This document shows, one piece after another, positions 1 through 12,500 of a stretch of DNA of 64,000 bases. Source of the DNA: Acanthaster planci. Taxonomy: Eukaryota; Echinodermata; Asteroidea; Valvatida; Acanthasteridae. Within the stretch, counting starts at the first letter, position 1; every line of letters starts with the position of its first letter. Under the pieces are notes generated by a model. It was given only the letters and a program-made list of their open reading frames with translations. It searched no databases and was not told the origin of the DNA. The position numbers were made by a program, and so were the translations under genes. The DNA lies in assembly GCF_001949145.1 (NCBI RefSeq), contig NW_019091419.1, positions 1,249,664 through 1,313,663 on the forward strand, written 5' to 3'.

Positions 1-392
1 CAGTTAAGTTCGTTTTTTATCATTTTAATAACATTTAAACATTAATATGCAATACCAAGGACAATTTTATTGAAGCATACACACCAATAAACATTTCTAT
101 AATGCTTTTGTTTAATGTTTTAAATATTACATGAGAGTAACAACGAAATAAATGTTCACGTATGCGTGCGCTATATCATTTGCGGGGCAGTGTACTAGGA
201 GTACTTCTGAGTTCAGCAGCTCAGCAAAATTGTAGACTTTGAGGGTCTTTTTCAATATATTTAACTTGGCAGGATATCAAATAATTTTCATACACCTAAA
301 GTAGAGTATAATGCTGTGTCTTAGAAAAAATGTTATTGAAGCTCAATTCAACGACTAAAACTCCATGTACAAAAGGTTTCCTCACGTCTTAC
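1..392 (-). other. TMEM132 intron 8 (partial)
   Basis: AT-rich sequence after the exon 8 donor, running off the left edge. No exon or repeat recognised. Confidence 0.7.
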
Positions 393-553
393 CTGGATTT
401 GGGTCATCCCTTCTGCCAGACCTGTGACCCTTGTGCCTTCCACAAGAATGATGGTTTGATCTACAGCTTGTAGTTGGTGTCGGGTGTGATGAGTCACATG
501 ATGGCGTATGTCGTCCCCGTACAAGTACTGCTTAAGACCGGTAAGGCGCGGGA
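393..553 (-). CDS. TMEM132: TMEM132 exon 8 (last exon inside the window)
   Basis: Residues 573-626. The acceptor is TTGACAG|TCC and the donor ATCCAG|GTAAGA, phase 0. PRLTGLKQYLYGDDIRHHVT and LVEGTRVTGLAEGMTQIQ match the family segment just before the membrane-proximal region. At least one further exon, with the TM helix, must lie beyond position 1. Confidence 0.93.
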
Positions 554-3500
554 CTGTCAACATACAGAAGAGAACAATATCTTGTAGTGAAATAAAAGGT
601 TTGGCCTATAACAATGTGTGGCATGCCGACTGACTGGGTCAAGTAAAATGTTTAGCACTAAGGACTTTCAGAGCATGGATGCACAACAGAAGCTTAGTTT
701 TGGGGAAAAAGAGTGAAGGTCTAGTTGGCCTACTTTTTTGGCCTATTTTAGTTGGCGTACTATGGAAATCTTTTCAATTTTTTTCTTTAAATATTTCAGA
801 GGACTCCAAAGCTGGAGCTTAAGTTGAGCCAGCAGCCGATTTCACGAAACTTTACACAATGGCGTAACTCCACTTAGTAGAAAAAAATGTGTGGCAGGTT
901 TGTACAGTATGCACGTCAGTGTAGGAGATCTACATGGGAAGTCTGCATGGGAAGTCCACATGGGAAGTCCACATCGGGAGTCTGCATTGGTGGTCTGCAT
1001 TGGTAGTCTGCATTGTAAATCTGCCTGGGAAGTCTGCATGGGAAGTCTGAGTGTACAACTCTGTAATGGACGAGTTGTCTCCTCACCTGTATTTGCTTGC
1101 GGAGCATAGAACCTCGTGTATACGTCCACCTTGGCTTGCTGGTACCGCAGTTTGCATTTCCCCTTAGCAGTGTTATCCCTTCCGGTGTCTGGTTGGAGGT
1201 TACCGGGACCTAACAACCCCAATGTCTCCGCCCCTAAGTCCAACGTTTGCTGGGCATCCCGTCTGGACCTGAAATTAATTTCACAAGATAGACAACAAAA
1301 CAGTGAATGTCAATTTCCAACAAAGCTTCTCAATCTTCTTTGCTTAATTTTGACTTGTGGAAATATACAACTGTACTGTACTACATTTCACCACATTGAC
1401 AACAGTAAATCGGAAGAAAGTCCATTCTGCATGGATTCCAACTTTATAAATCAGGATGAAATGTGGAAATGTGAAAACTACAGTTTGTTCATGCCGCCCT
1501 CTATTGACAAAGATAAGCTACTGACATGAAAAACGTGTCATTTACAATGACTTTTACCTTTTCTTGAATGAACACTTCTGTGGTGTACTTATTTCTTTTG
1601 TACTGACAAGATTTGATAAAGGCTCATTAATCAAATGCTATCCTTTTTTTCTGTATATTATACCTGAGCAAAATTTCAATTTCTGCATTTCTGTACTTGT
1701 AACTGTAAATTCTTTGCTCTCATATCATCATTCTCACTATAGCGGAAAACCGTTAATGTTAGAATGCCTTTGTCATACTGAGAGCGCTGCCACATATCCA
1801 GCTCCCTTCTTAGTCCACATAGCAATGGTATCTTATCTGATTCACTTCTTATACTTTTTACGGCAGCAACCCGCTAGCAATTTGGTTTTCTATCTTCAGC
1901 AATACTTGTCCAACCCACCGATTTTGAGTAGCAGCTGGGATCTTCCACCCTCTGATCAGGCTCAGTTTGGGGTCGGACAGCACAACCTCCAGCGGCAACT
2001 CAGGGTACCAGACCTTGAATGCCTTGTACACCTCCTGCCCGGCAAACGACACACGAATCTTCTTGCCGACTGCACCGCCCGTTTCGGTCCCATCCACATA
2101 GAGGGCACTGCAGTCCTGCTTGACCTGTGGGCAAAAAATGATGTGAGTCAATTCTCACACTGCAGGAAAGTCTACGATGAAGTTACAGAGTGACTTGGAG
2201 AAAAATTACTATCTTGTGATTGTCACAGTTTATTAATTCAAGTCAGCCTAAAAAAAATTTGTGTTAACCCTTCATGAACATACACACTGTACAAAAACTA
2301 ATCACAAGAGGGCTCCTCTATGTTTAACCATAATCCATCAAAATGACGGACCCTTTGAGTCCACATGGAAATGTGCAATCGAATTGAGCAACTTTTGATG
2401 AAAATAAAATTAAGCTTCAGCACAAGCAGTGATTTGATGACACCTGACCTTTTCAGTTAGTTTCACTAGCAAATATGACGCTCAGAATTGCAGGCCAGGT
2501 CAAAAGACATTCCTCTGATTGACCTTTCGCATAATACGTATTAAGAGCATTCATCAAAAAATAACAAACTACACTAGAGGAAATAAATAACTTGATTGCT
2601 TAACAGTCAGTAAGGAGTTGCATAATAAACCTTCATAATCTTAATGTTGGAGCAGAGGGGAAATAAAATGGAAATGTTCCACAATTTGAATCTCCCTATG
2701 GACACGCTAAAGGGAACACCTGTCTTTTAATTTTTATTTACCACCCAGATCATAAAATGTTGTACTAGTTTTATGATTATTAGTTTCATCAATAAACCAT
2801 CCAGGCCAATGCCCAGTGAATTTCAATCACAGAGACAAATTTCCTCTCAGGTAATCTGAATAACCTCCAACATCAGCTACTGTGAAATTACCAATTTGGA
2901 TTAACCTCCAACAAAAAATTTAGTCAGATAGTTTTTTTTTTCTTTTTTACGATCCTGATGATTAAAAGGGTTATTTCATGGTGCTCTGTACAGTCCAAAT
3001 TCGGAAAGCTTTGACTGGCTGCAAGCTAATTTCACGCTGAAGGACACTCGGATATTTGGCTCAAAATTGGTGACCTCCAGAAAGTTTTTTATGAGTTGTT
3101 GACGGAGGGCCATTTCAAGTTGTTAGATATCAGGGAAAACATGATGCTGACCAAACAAAGGTCTTTTCTAGAGGCCTCTAATACCCCCCCAACAAAGATA
3201 CTGACAAATGGGGGGAACCATCAGCACAGGGCTGGGAAACACAGTTGGTAGGACAGCAACAGTGGTTTCAAAAGGCTCATGGTCTCCTAAAGAAACTCTT
3301 CCTTCTCGGGAAAAAAATTTGCAGTACAAGTGGTGCCCACAAGAGGGAAAACCTTTTTCACTTTGCAAGATCATCTTTGATTCATATTTGAAGTCAGGCT
3401 GTGTGTGAAATAGGCACTGCTGTCAAATGGCTAGGGCTACTCTCCATGCTGAGCTAATGGCAAAAAGCAAAGCCACTGACACAAAATGCCCTGTATAACA

Positions 3501-6500
3501 TCAAAAAAATGGAGGACCCCAAAGGATTGTGGGACATGAAGTGTGCAAAGGATCTGCACAGAAGATGAAACCGTGACTTGGATAACTATGGATGTTATAA
3601 TGAAGTTAGTCAGAGCCAAAAAACTATGCAGCAGGGTGCCTTGTCATGTTGTTAACTGCAGCAAGTTACCTTGAGGACATCAGGATCCAGACTGGTACAC
3701 TGCGCAGAGGCGGTGATGTTCTGCACCTGTCCAGACTGCGTCACTGTGACAACACTCATGGGCAGCGATACCCTCTCGCCGTCCAGGACGGCCGTGTTGA
3801 CGATGTCATCCGCCTGTGAAACAGAGAGACAGGAAAAGGGGCATTAAGCAAGCGGCTCAGAAATGATCTGTTTAATGCACAGGAAAGCCTGTTTGCAGCA
3901 TCTCCATTCACAACGAGAATATCCCAGGTTGTGTAAGGGTATTCCTTGGGCAAAAATGTTGGCATGCTTCAACAATGAATTCAATGAGTTTCATTCATAA
4001 CTTCCATCGCATTCAATGCGAAATGAAGATTTCTCTTTCCAGAATGTAAAGAAAAGTTTCTGTTAAACAGGTTTTGAAAATGAAACAAGCTTTATTAATG
4101 TGTACATTTGTTTGACTGAACAATGTTAAAATGTTCACCAATATTTTGATGTCAAATCTTGCAAAAATGAGAACTAAAAATTATGCTTGGCCTGACAAAG
4201 GAAGGTACGCGTAGTAGTGTTGGGAGATATTTTTCAGACAGATGTCATTTACTTTTGAGTAGTGATGATTAAGTGTAGAGAATATTTCATTCATTTTTCA
4301 AACTGCATGTGATGTCTCAGCGTGCATTTATTACAACTCAGGTACATACAAGTATTGATCCTGAACAAGTTCAACTGGGCATGCTTTTGCACGACATATT
4401 CTAGTTGTCCTTCGAACTAGAAGATAAACTGAGTGGGAAATCTGTATCATTTTCATTAGGGGCTTTGAGTATGGCGTTTGGAAATACCTCACGATTGCTT
4501 AATTTAACTTGTTGCTGAAAGTGTTTTCTTTGCTTAGTAAACACCTATGCCCTGTGAAATTTGGACACCCTTACAGCATTATCCCTTGTTGGTCAGAGAA
4601 GCGCTGTGTCACATTTCTGGCGAGACGTTCTGGCAGCAGGGCAATTAAGTGTGACGCCACCGCATGCACCTCAGGTAGGTTTTATTGGTTGAGGGGAATA
4701 AGTTTGGGTGAGGGGTGCACACAAAGATCAGCAACAGGTGTGTGGGGTGGGGTGGATAGACGCTGAGTCTCCGACCGAGTGTTCGTCAGTTTGGGGGAGG
4801 GGAGAAGGGGGAGGGGAGAAGGGGAAGGGGAGAAGGGGAAGGAAGGATATTTTGGAGGGTAACTCACCACACCGTAAACACCTGTGGTCAGGTGCTAACT
4901 GGTTTGGTGGCCACAAAGGATTAGGGAGTCCAGTGCCTGGATTTAAATGCAGAAGTCAAAGTTCGAAGCCTGATTGTAGGAAAGCTAACACTGACTTGAG
5001 CACTTGGACGCTTGTCTGAAATACAGTGTACCAGTCTAAGTTTTGCAGACTGACTTGGCAACTCTTAATCAGGGTGTGTCAGTGTTTGGAACGGTGAAGG
5101 TCACTTTGAAACACCAGGTTTGATATTATGGTAACAAAAAATTATAACATCTCATGACCGTCTTTTGAACACTTGATCATCATCATCCTGAGGTGATAAA
5201 AATCTGGCACCATGGAAGGTGAAGGCAGTGACAAGGGTTGTATTTTAGGAGCAGCACGGCCTTCAACAGCTAATCTGGTCACTGCCTCATGATGCTGGGC
5301 ATCGTAAGGCAAGTTCAAGCAGTGACCATACTAAACTACAGTTCAACTTACACCACCCGAATGATGGATGGTTTGGACTATCCAGTTGACCATTTAGACC
5401 AGACCTTGGGGTATGGTCGCATCACTGGTTATCAATAGCCGATTTCATTTATCATTACTGAGAGAACCATTCACGTGAAAATAATTGATCAAGATTTCAA
5501 TAACTATGTACGTTGCGAGAGTCGCAGCCAATGGTGAAATGTGAATAACAAGATTTAAAAAAAAAAAAGGCTGACTAGGGTCATTCGCTGTGTAACTGAA
5601 ATGCACATGTGCAGCGTTGAAAAGCAACTGACTACTGGTTGAGCTGCAGTTTCCTCCTGAACTTGCCCGTGGAATGCCATGTTCTAGTCTGGTTCCGCAT
5701 TAGCACATGCAGTGATGGCAGCTCCTGTGCCTGTCCACAAACCTAAATCACAAGACAGCCCAGCCGGCCGCCAATGTTTAAGCCACGTTAATAATGGTGG
5801 ATTTTCTCCCTTCACATTTTTTGGAGGGGGGATGTATTCATCCAGACAATGTACTTTTGAAATTTGACAACTAGAAAGGTCATCTCCATGTTTATATGCA
5901 AACACAGGAAGTGACACAGCTTTTAAGGATTGCTGAGATTCAAATATACAGTGTGCAGGTTGCCCTTTATAGACTGAATGTACTCTATGCCAAGTGTTTC
6001 CTGAAATCCCACCAGGAGGAATCGTAAAGGCTTGTTACAATAGGATTTTCAAGAAGGCACATGCAGTCTTGCCACTTTAACCATTCGACCATCAAGCTTG
6101 CTCACACTACAAGGCTCGAATGGTATAGCCAGCTGTTCTGTCTGTACGCATACACCTTCCCTTTTTTTTAATGAAAAAACATTTCACAAAGACTTCATTA
6201 CATTCAGCAAAGCTCTCGTAAAAACCTGGATTGTCCCCTTGTGTAGGCAAATCTTGTTATCAGAATGGACAAGTTCAGTTTTCCATCAGTATGTGCCCAC
6301 ATTGAAGCAGGTCCCAGGTCATTCAGGAACAGATATGTGCTTGTGTCGCCGTACGCCAACTCCCATGATGCGTGTGTTCTCTGTTCTCCAATGACCTTGA
6401 ATTTTTTTGGAAATACTGAACTGGCTGCTTAGGTGCTGCATTAACACATGCTCACGTACAGGTCACAATTGCACATTCAATACAGTTTTGACTGATACGG

Positions 6501-9500
6501 TGTTGCATCTTGCCAAAAATACCGGTACGAGAACATGTCTACAAGTACATGGGTGTAATGCCACGGTAGTGACGGCCTCTCCTTGGATTATGCTGGTATC
6601 AGATGTATTTTCCTGAAGAGGATTTCACCTTCCTGAAGAAACTGGCAACCCCACATCTCGTGTCTGGAGATTAGGGGTTGCTCCTGACGCCTACATTTTA
6701 ACAACAAAAGAATGAAAGACATCACTGGGATTTTTTTTTACCCAAACAACGGGGATCACAGACTGCCCAGAAGTGGAGGCCACAGGTACTGTTGTGACGA
6801 TGGTGGTAGTGTGCTGCTCTTGTTCGTAGTCGATGCGCCAGTTGGCAAGCCGAGAGCTGGAGGTGGTGTTCTCCACTTCAAACTCGACAGTGAATGCGGG
6901 GACATCTGCCAAGGCTTCACTGAATTAGGAAGGAGGGAAAAAAAAAGATTGGGAAATTCAGTTTCCTTGAAGTTACACGGAAAACGATAATGTCTGGGAA
7001 GAAACTCTACACACCAGCAAATTGGAGGGCTGAAGACTGTGATGAATGAAGCTTCATGCTCAGGTTTTGAGGAAAAAGAGGTGTTACCAGTTTTGCACAT
7101 TCTCCTGAAGATTGGTTAAACGGTTTTATGCATGAAGCTGAAAAGGACACTGCCTGTCTGTACACATTCAACTGAAAACTGAACAAATGCAGTGTGTGCT
7201 GTTTGTAGACACAAACAAGATGTGTGTGTGAACACAGCATGTCCTACCCAGACCTTGTAAATTGGCCAAATGGCAACTATATGGTATAGTTCTTGCATGG
7301 AGCTAACGGCAACATTAACACTGCCAATACACATTACATTGTAGTTATTAGAGAGAAATACCATGTTTGAATAAGTTTTACTGAGTTTTCCCTTCACATT
7401 CACTGACTGACAGACCTATTTCTCTGCCCTATGTCCTACTTATTCACAAAATATATATGTATTCTTGACAAGAATTTATAAAATTTCAAGTAGAGCTGGT
7501 TGGATTTTTCCAATATCCTCCGACAGAAACAGCTGTTTATATGCCCTGTTTCTCACGTTTCAGTGAAAGAATCGAACATCAGTTACAGGAAACTGAAGTT
7601 TGTCATGCAGAACTAGTAAGAACCTTATTTTAACCTACATGTCAAGACAAATCTGTCACAGTTGAAGTTGTCATGGCCCTGTTCAAATAAATGGCGCCGT
7701 GGCAACAAAGGCAGTGAGGGAAAAAGAAGGATTAAAAAATGGAGGCTAACAAAAGAACTGCAGGAAAATAAAATGATTGTGCTGTGCCAGCTAAGAGTTG
7801 CCGCATGTTTTTTTTTATTCACTTGAAAATGTCTGATAATGATCACACAACACAGGCATGTGTTATCATCGTGGGTCCTGTTATCTGTCGCAATCTTATC
7901 GCTGAAGACAATCTTTTATAGATTTTTTTGTGTGATTACATTTCAAAATCTTTCCCCCAAACCAAAAAGGTTTGGGGAAAAATTCTACCCTCACCAATTT
8001 ATTTGTGTAATCACAGTCTCCCTGGGTTACATTGAGGCCAGATTAAAAAAAAAAAAAATAGGGAGGCATTTCTGGTCTTTGCAGAAAAGAACACCAAAGA
8101 GGGAGAACATGCCCCAAAGAGTGGAGGACGATTTCTTTCATCACACCAAATTAACTGCCATGAGCACACTTGACCCCATTTGACCTCCACAGGCTGTTTT
8201 CATTTTCTCTCCGTCTTCTTGGACCCTCTGAGGGTTTGATCCAACCAGATAAATACTGAGAACAGGGATTTGAGTGGGGGTATTTGAGGGAATAACTTCA
8301 ATACTTCGCGTAATTTGGTCGCAGAAAACAATTTTGTTTACTGAATCTTTACTCACCGCTCATTTCAGCGGCAATCTTGAGGGAAATGTATCCATGTTTC
8401 TTCCTACTCCTGTGTCAGGAATTTGTAACGATGCTTACATATTTTCTAACACAATAAATCTCAAGGATACGGTGTCAATGCAGAGTATACAGTATATTAG
8501 GAAACCTATCAAAGTGACACCTTATGGGTTGCTTGGTTGATTCAAATTAGCATAACTTTTGAAGGCATCTCTCTTGAAATAGTTATTGAAAATGAAATGA
8601 GTTGTAACTTGTAAGGGCAGTTTGGTGTGTAAATTTTTTATTTGGAAAAGGTGCGTGGAAACTGTACATGAAATGAAGGTAATTGTTGTACATGTAATTC
8701 CCTCTACTGTGCTTTAAAACTCATGTGTTAAGATATGGCATAATTACAGTAAACTCTTGATAACTCAGAGTCGGTTAACTCGAAACTCCGGTTATCTCGA
8801 TGATATTCTTCATTCCTGCCCAAGGAATAGGCTTTTACATGTATGTACAAACTCAAAATGCTCACACCACTACATCTGCTTAACTCAAAGTTTTTAAAGG
8901 CAGATCCAAAAAGACTGGTGCCAAATTACTGACAATGAGTAGAAAAAGAAAGTGTAGACTTTCATTACAAGTCATTTCTGCAAACCGCACTTTGTCTTTT
9001 TGCATGAGGACACAAGCATGCTTGCCGCCAGTGCCATTGTAATCGACTTGTCGCAACCACAACCAAAACAAATCCCAGCTTTCAAGCAAGCCTGATTGCC
9101 ATAGCGGCCCAAATGTAGCCCGCACACAAGCAGTCCAACCTTTACTTCTTTATGGTGGCCATGTGATCACTTTGAAGGAAGCTTTGTGTGTGCCACGGCT
9201 AAAGCCTGGCTACCGCTGCCTGCCCAATTGCAGCACTTGTGTGCCACTCATATGCTGACTAACATGCATTCCTGGCACGGTGCTGGAAATGCTGTTTTGC
9301 ATCGCCAAATTTCACTCCGATTTTTAAAAAAGGAAAGGTAATAATAAGGGAATTAAAGACAAACACACACAAATAAATTTTCTTCAGTTTTTTTAAAACT
9401 CAAATGTTTTGAAATGCAAAATGGTGTGCCCTCAAGCGATTAACAAGGAAAGACCATGTGTCCAAACAGGAAAACCCAGGGCACGCAAGCAAAGGGCTGT

Positions 9501-12500
9501 GCACTTCGCACTGCACAAAAAAGGTACAGAGTTTTGGTGGTTTACGGTTTACTTATCAGTAGAATAGAAAAGTATATGTAACAAAAACATGAAATCTCAG
9601 CAAACTGATTTTTAGAAGAAATTTATTCTTGGATATAAGGAAATAACCACTTATCATGTCTCCAACTGCCACTGCATCAAGTAGGGTTACTTGTGCACTG
9701 TGCGTGTATGTGTGGGCAAGACATGGGAACTTTCATTAGCTCGAAATCCGGATAACTCAAATTTTTATCTATTCCCCTGCTGTTTGAGTTATCGAGAGTT
9801 TACTGTATGAAGAAAATACTTATGTCTGATAACTCCAATGTGGAATGACAACAAATTTCCTCAAACCGTTGGTTTGAGGAAATTAACCAAAGTAGCAAAC
9901 CAGCTGCATGGTACCCCCGCAACTATACAGTGTTTTTTTGCATCTGGCCACGTACCTGTATGATTTACTCTTCTTGAACTATATTACATGTAACTCTGAT
10001 TTGATTACAGACCGGCTCGGAGTTTTTCAATTCTTCTAGCCAATTTCCGAGGGTTTTTTTGGGTGGGAGGATTCAGTGAAGAGATCGGATGTTATGGCTG
10101 AGGTAAACGAGAAGGTACTCCGGATGAAAGTCTATAGCTCTAAGATCAGGGGAGCAAGCTTCCGAGTGCGGGTGGCTCAAATTGGAAAGGATCGCCTTGC
10201 AATTGGCCCAGTTTGTTCCCGCAATCTATTCCACTCTGAGTTTGGTTTGGGGAGAAAAAAACCTGACGGAGGTGGGTCTCCGGGAACTTGGAGTGTAATT
10301 ACAAACGGAAGGGCTAAGTTTCAAGAGTTTTTGTTATCAGAATCTAAACTAATGGAACCAGTTAACAGTTGTATGTATTTGTGTCTCCCTCTGTAGACTC
10401 CAAAAAGGTTGTTTCACTTTTAAACTTTATCGTTAGCAAATGGTCCTATCAGCGTGCCACTAGCTATTTCCTTTTTTCTTTTTACGATTTGCAAAGTAGC
10501 TGCAAGGGAATGATTTACGACAGACTTTGTTGCTTCATAATGTCACCGAGGTTCCAAGAAACACTGTGCTCCTACAGCATCTGGCTACTGCCATGAAATC
10601 AATGTTTCAAGCCTTGAACTGGCAAAAGAAGAAAAAAAGCTAAATACTCAGACAGCTTCAACTTCAACCTCTGTGCTGATTGCATTCGGCATAAATCAAC
10701 CCCTCCCCCAAGAAAAAGCCAGCCTGAATTTCTGCCCCTTACATGCTTGCCCCCTTGTGTATTCCACTGTGATGTAATTTTTTTCTCAGTCTGGTAGCCC
10801 ATGTCTAATCTCAGTCTCCTGCTGCCCAAGTTACAAACAGCTGGCTTCCCTTAAGTGCCATGCAGTCTGAGGCATAAAGACGGTATTTCATCTAGGGATG
10901 GAAAGTTCAGCTGAACTCATTTTCTAGCTAAGCCCTCCTTTAAATCTTCTGGGGGAGCGCTGGCGTCGCTTTATCTGAGGACTTGCTCTCCCCTTTATTT
11001 TTCATTTGTCTGGTGAGTACAAACCAACCGAACTAACAAGACATAAGAAGTATTTATAGCATCCCAGTGGGGTCTTAAATAAAAACCCACTTCGAATTCA
11101 TTTTTAAGCGAATCCAAACAACAAAGTATTAAATCTCTGAGAAATATTCCCAGACAGGTTTTCGTCAGATTTGTTTAGGCACTCCAAGCCAAGCCCTTTT
11201 TCAAAGACACTTGATTGTAGAGTTAATCCAACAAAGTGAATAGTGTCACAGAATCAACATCAGAAGTTGATATTTTTTTAATTTGCGTGTGTTCTTTCTC
11301 TGGGTGGTGCCTAAGATTTACTCAGTTTACATTTTTGAGTTGCATACAATGTACGCTGTTCAATTTATGAATTGCAATCTGAGCTTCACTACAATTATAC
11401 TTCTGCTTGACTCATTATACTCAGACAGGACCAATTTCAAAAATATTTTTCCCGACCCTAGTTCTCCAAATCTCTGATCCTCTGACATCATGTTTCCCAG
11501 CCAAGTAACTGCACAGCCCTGCTGACAGTCAAGTTAAAAATAAAAACCATGCTCCACTCTCCGTACACGCCGTTCCTTCGCGAGAGGAAATTGAAGATGA
11601 TTGCATCAGCCAACGGGTCTACTTCCATTTCAGTTAGTGGGGTGACCCGCTCCGGATCTTGGCTGCAAATCGAAGGGGACTATGCCCCATTCCGTGTAAC
11701 CGGAGAGCAGGTTGTGAGATGGAGATTACGAAGAACTACATGCACTTAGATCAAAATTTGATCGACGTCACAGACACAGGCATGAGATGACTCAAATGTT
11801 ACTAAATCTTTCTCTGTCTTCATCTTACCACTGAATTCTTTCTCTTCGTTCCTTTCCAAACTCTCAAATACATGTATCTTCACTTTTGAGAGCTGTAATG
11901 CCAAGATTCTCTTTGGTCAGTGTGTTTTGGGAACAGTCGTTGGATTGTTTTGGGTGAAAATATGATGCCAATCAAAAAATGAGAGAGCCTGCACTTTGAT
12001 CCTTCCAGAATCTTCTTCAGATCTTTAGATTATGAGGTGTGAAAATGAGATTTTTTCCCTCTTCGCATACCTGTGCGCGGTGGGTGGGGTGTCAGTGGAT
12101 TCACCCCTCTGTACTGTCACCATGGCAGAGCCGCCCCTCTGCTTGACCCTGTATGAGATGACCCAGGCGTCCTGATTGGTTGGGTGGACGTTGATGACGC
12201 GAAGGCCACGCCTTGCTTTAGCCCTGAAGATGAAACAGATAGCGGTGGAAAAAAGCACAAATGTGATTAGTTCCAGTTGGTCAACTAAACTCTGGTTGGA
12301 CCCTGACACAAAAAAAGCATGGAACCTTAACCTGGTGTGAGGTTAAATTCTTTGACCTTGAGCCCAAGTTACATGCAGATCCCCGAGTGTGTTGAGATGG
12401 ACCCACAATCCAAAGTATGAGTTGCCAGCAGAGACATTTTTTGAATGTCCAAGTAGGCAAACTTCAAATATAGTGACTGGTTCATTTCTTCCTGCTCTGC

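Larger units (their letters stand above)
6920..12070 (-). other. TMEM132 intron 3
   Basis: A 5.2-kb intron holding the Tigger-like element 8747-9805, hairpins at 7929-8014 and 9854-9884, and two less AT-rich stretches (about 10070-10360 and 11550-11750) with short plus-strand open frames but no recognisable domain. Confidence 0.9.

Noticed and set aside
924-1052. CRISPR-like array
   Set aside because: Period 13 without spacers in a eukaryotic intron. It is a minisatellite.
842-1243. 133-codon minus-strand open frame
   Set aside because: Its first part is true exon 7, but it reads through the donor at 1086 into the minisatellite, so it is not a separate gene.
1564-2193. 209-codon plus-strand open frame
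   Set aside because: It overlaps TMEM132 exon 6 in antisense. The openness comes from the coding strand opposite, and no domain is visible.
10076-10396. 106-codon plus-strand open frame in intron 3
   Set aside because: No recognisable domain, no splice or promoter support. Might be a noncoding element.
11549-11749. 66-codon plus-strand open frame in intron 3
   Set aside because: Composition looks gene-like, but there is no family match and no supporting signals.
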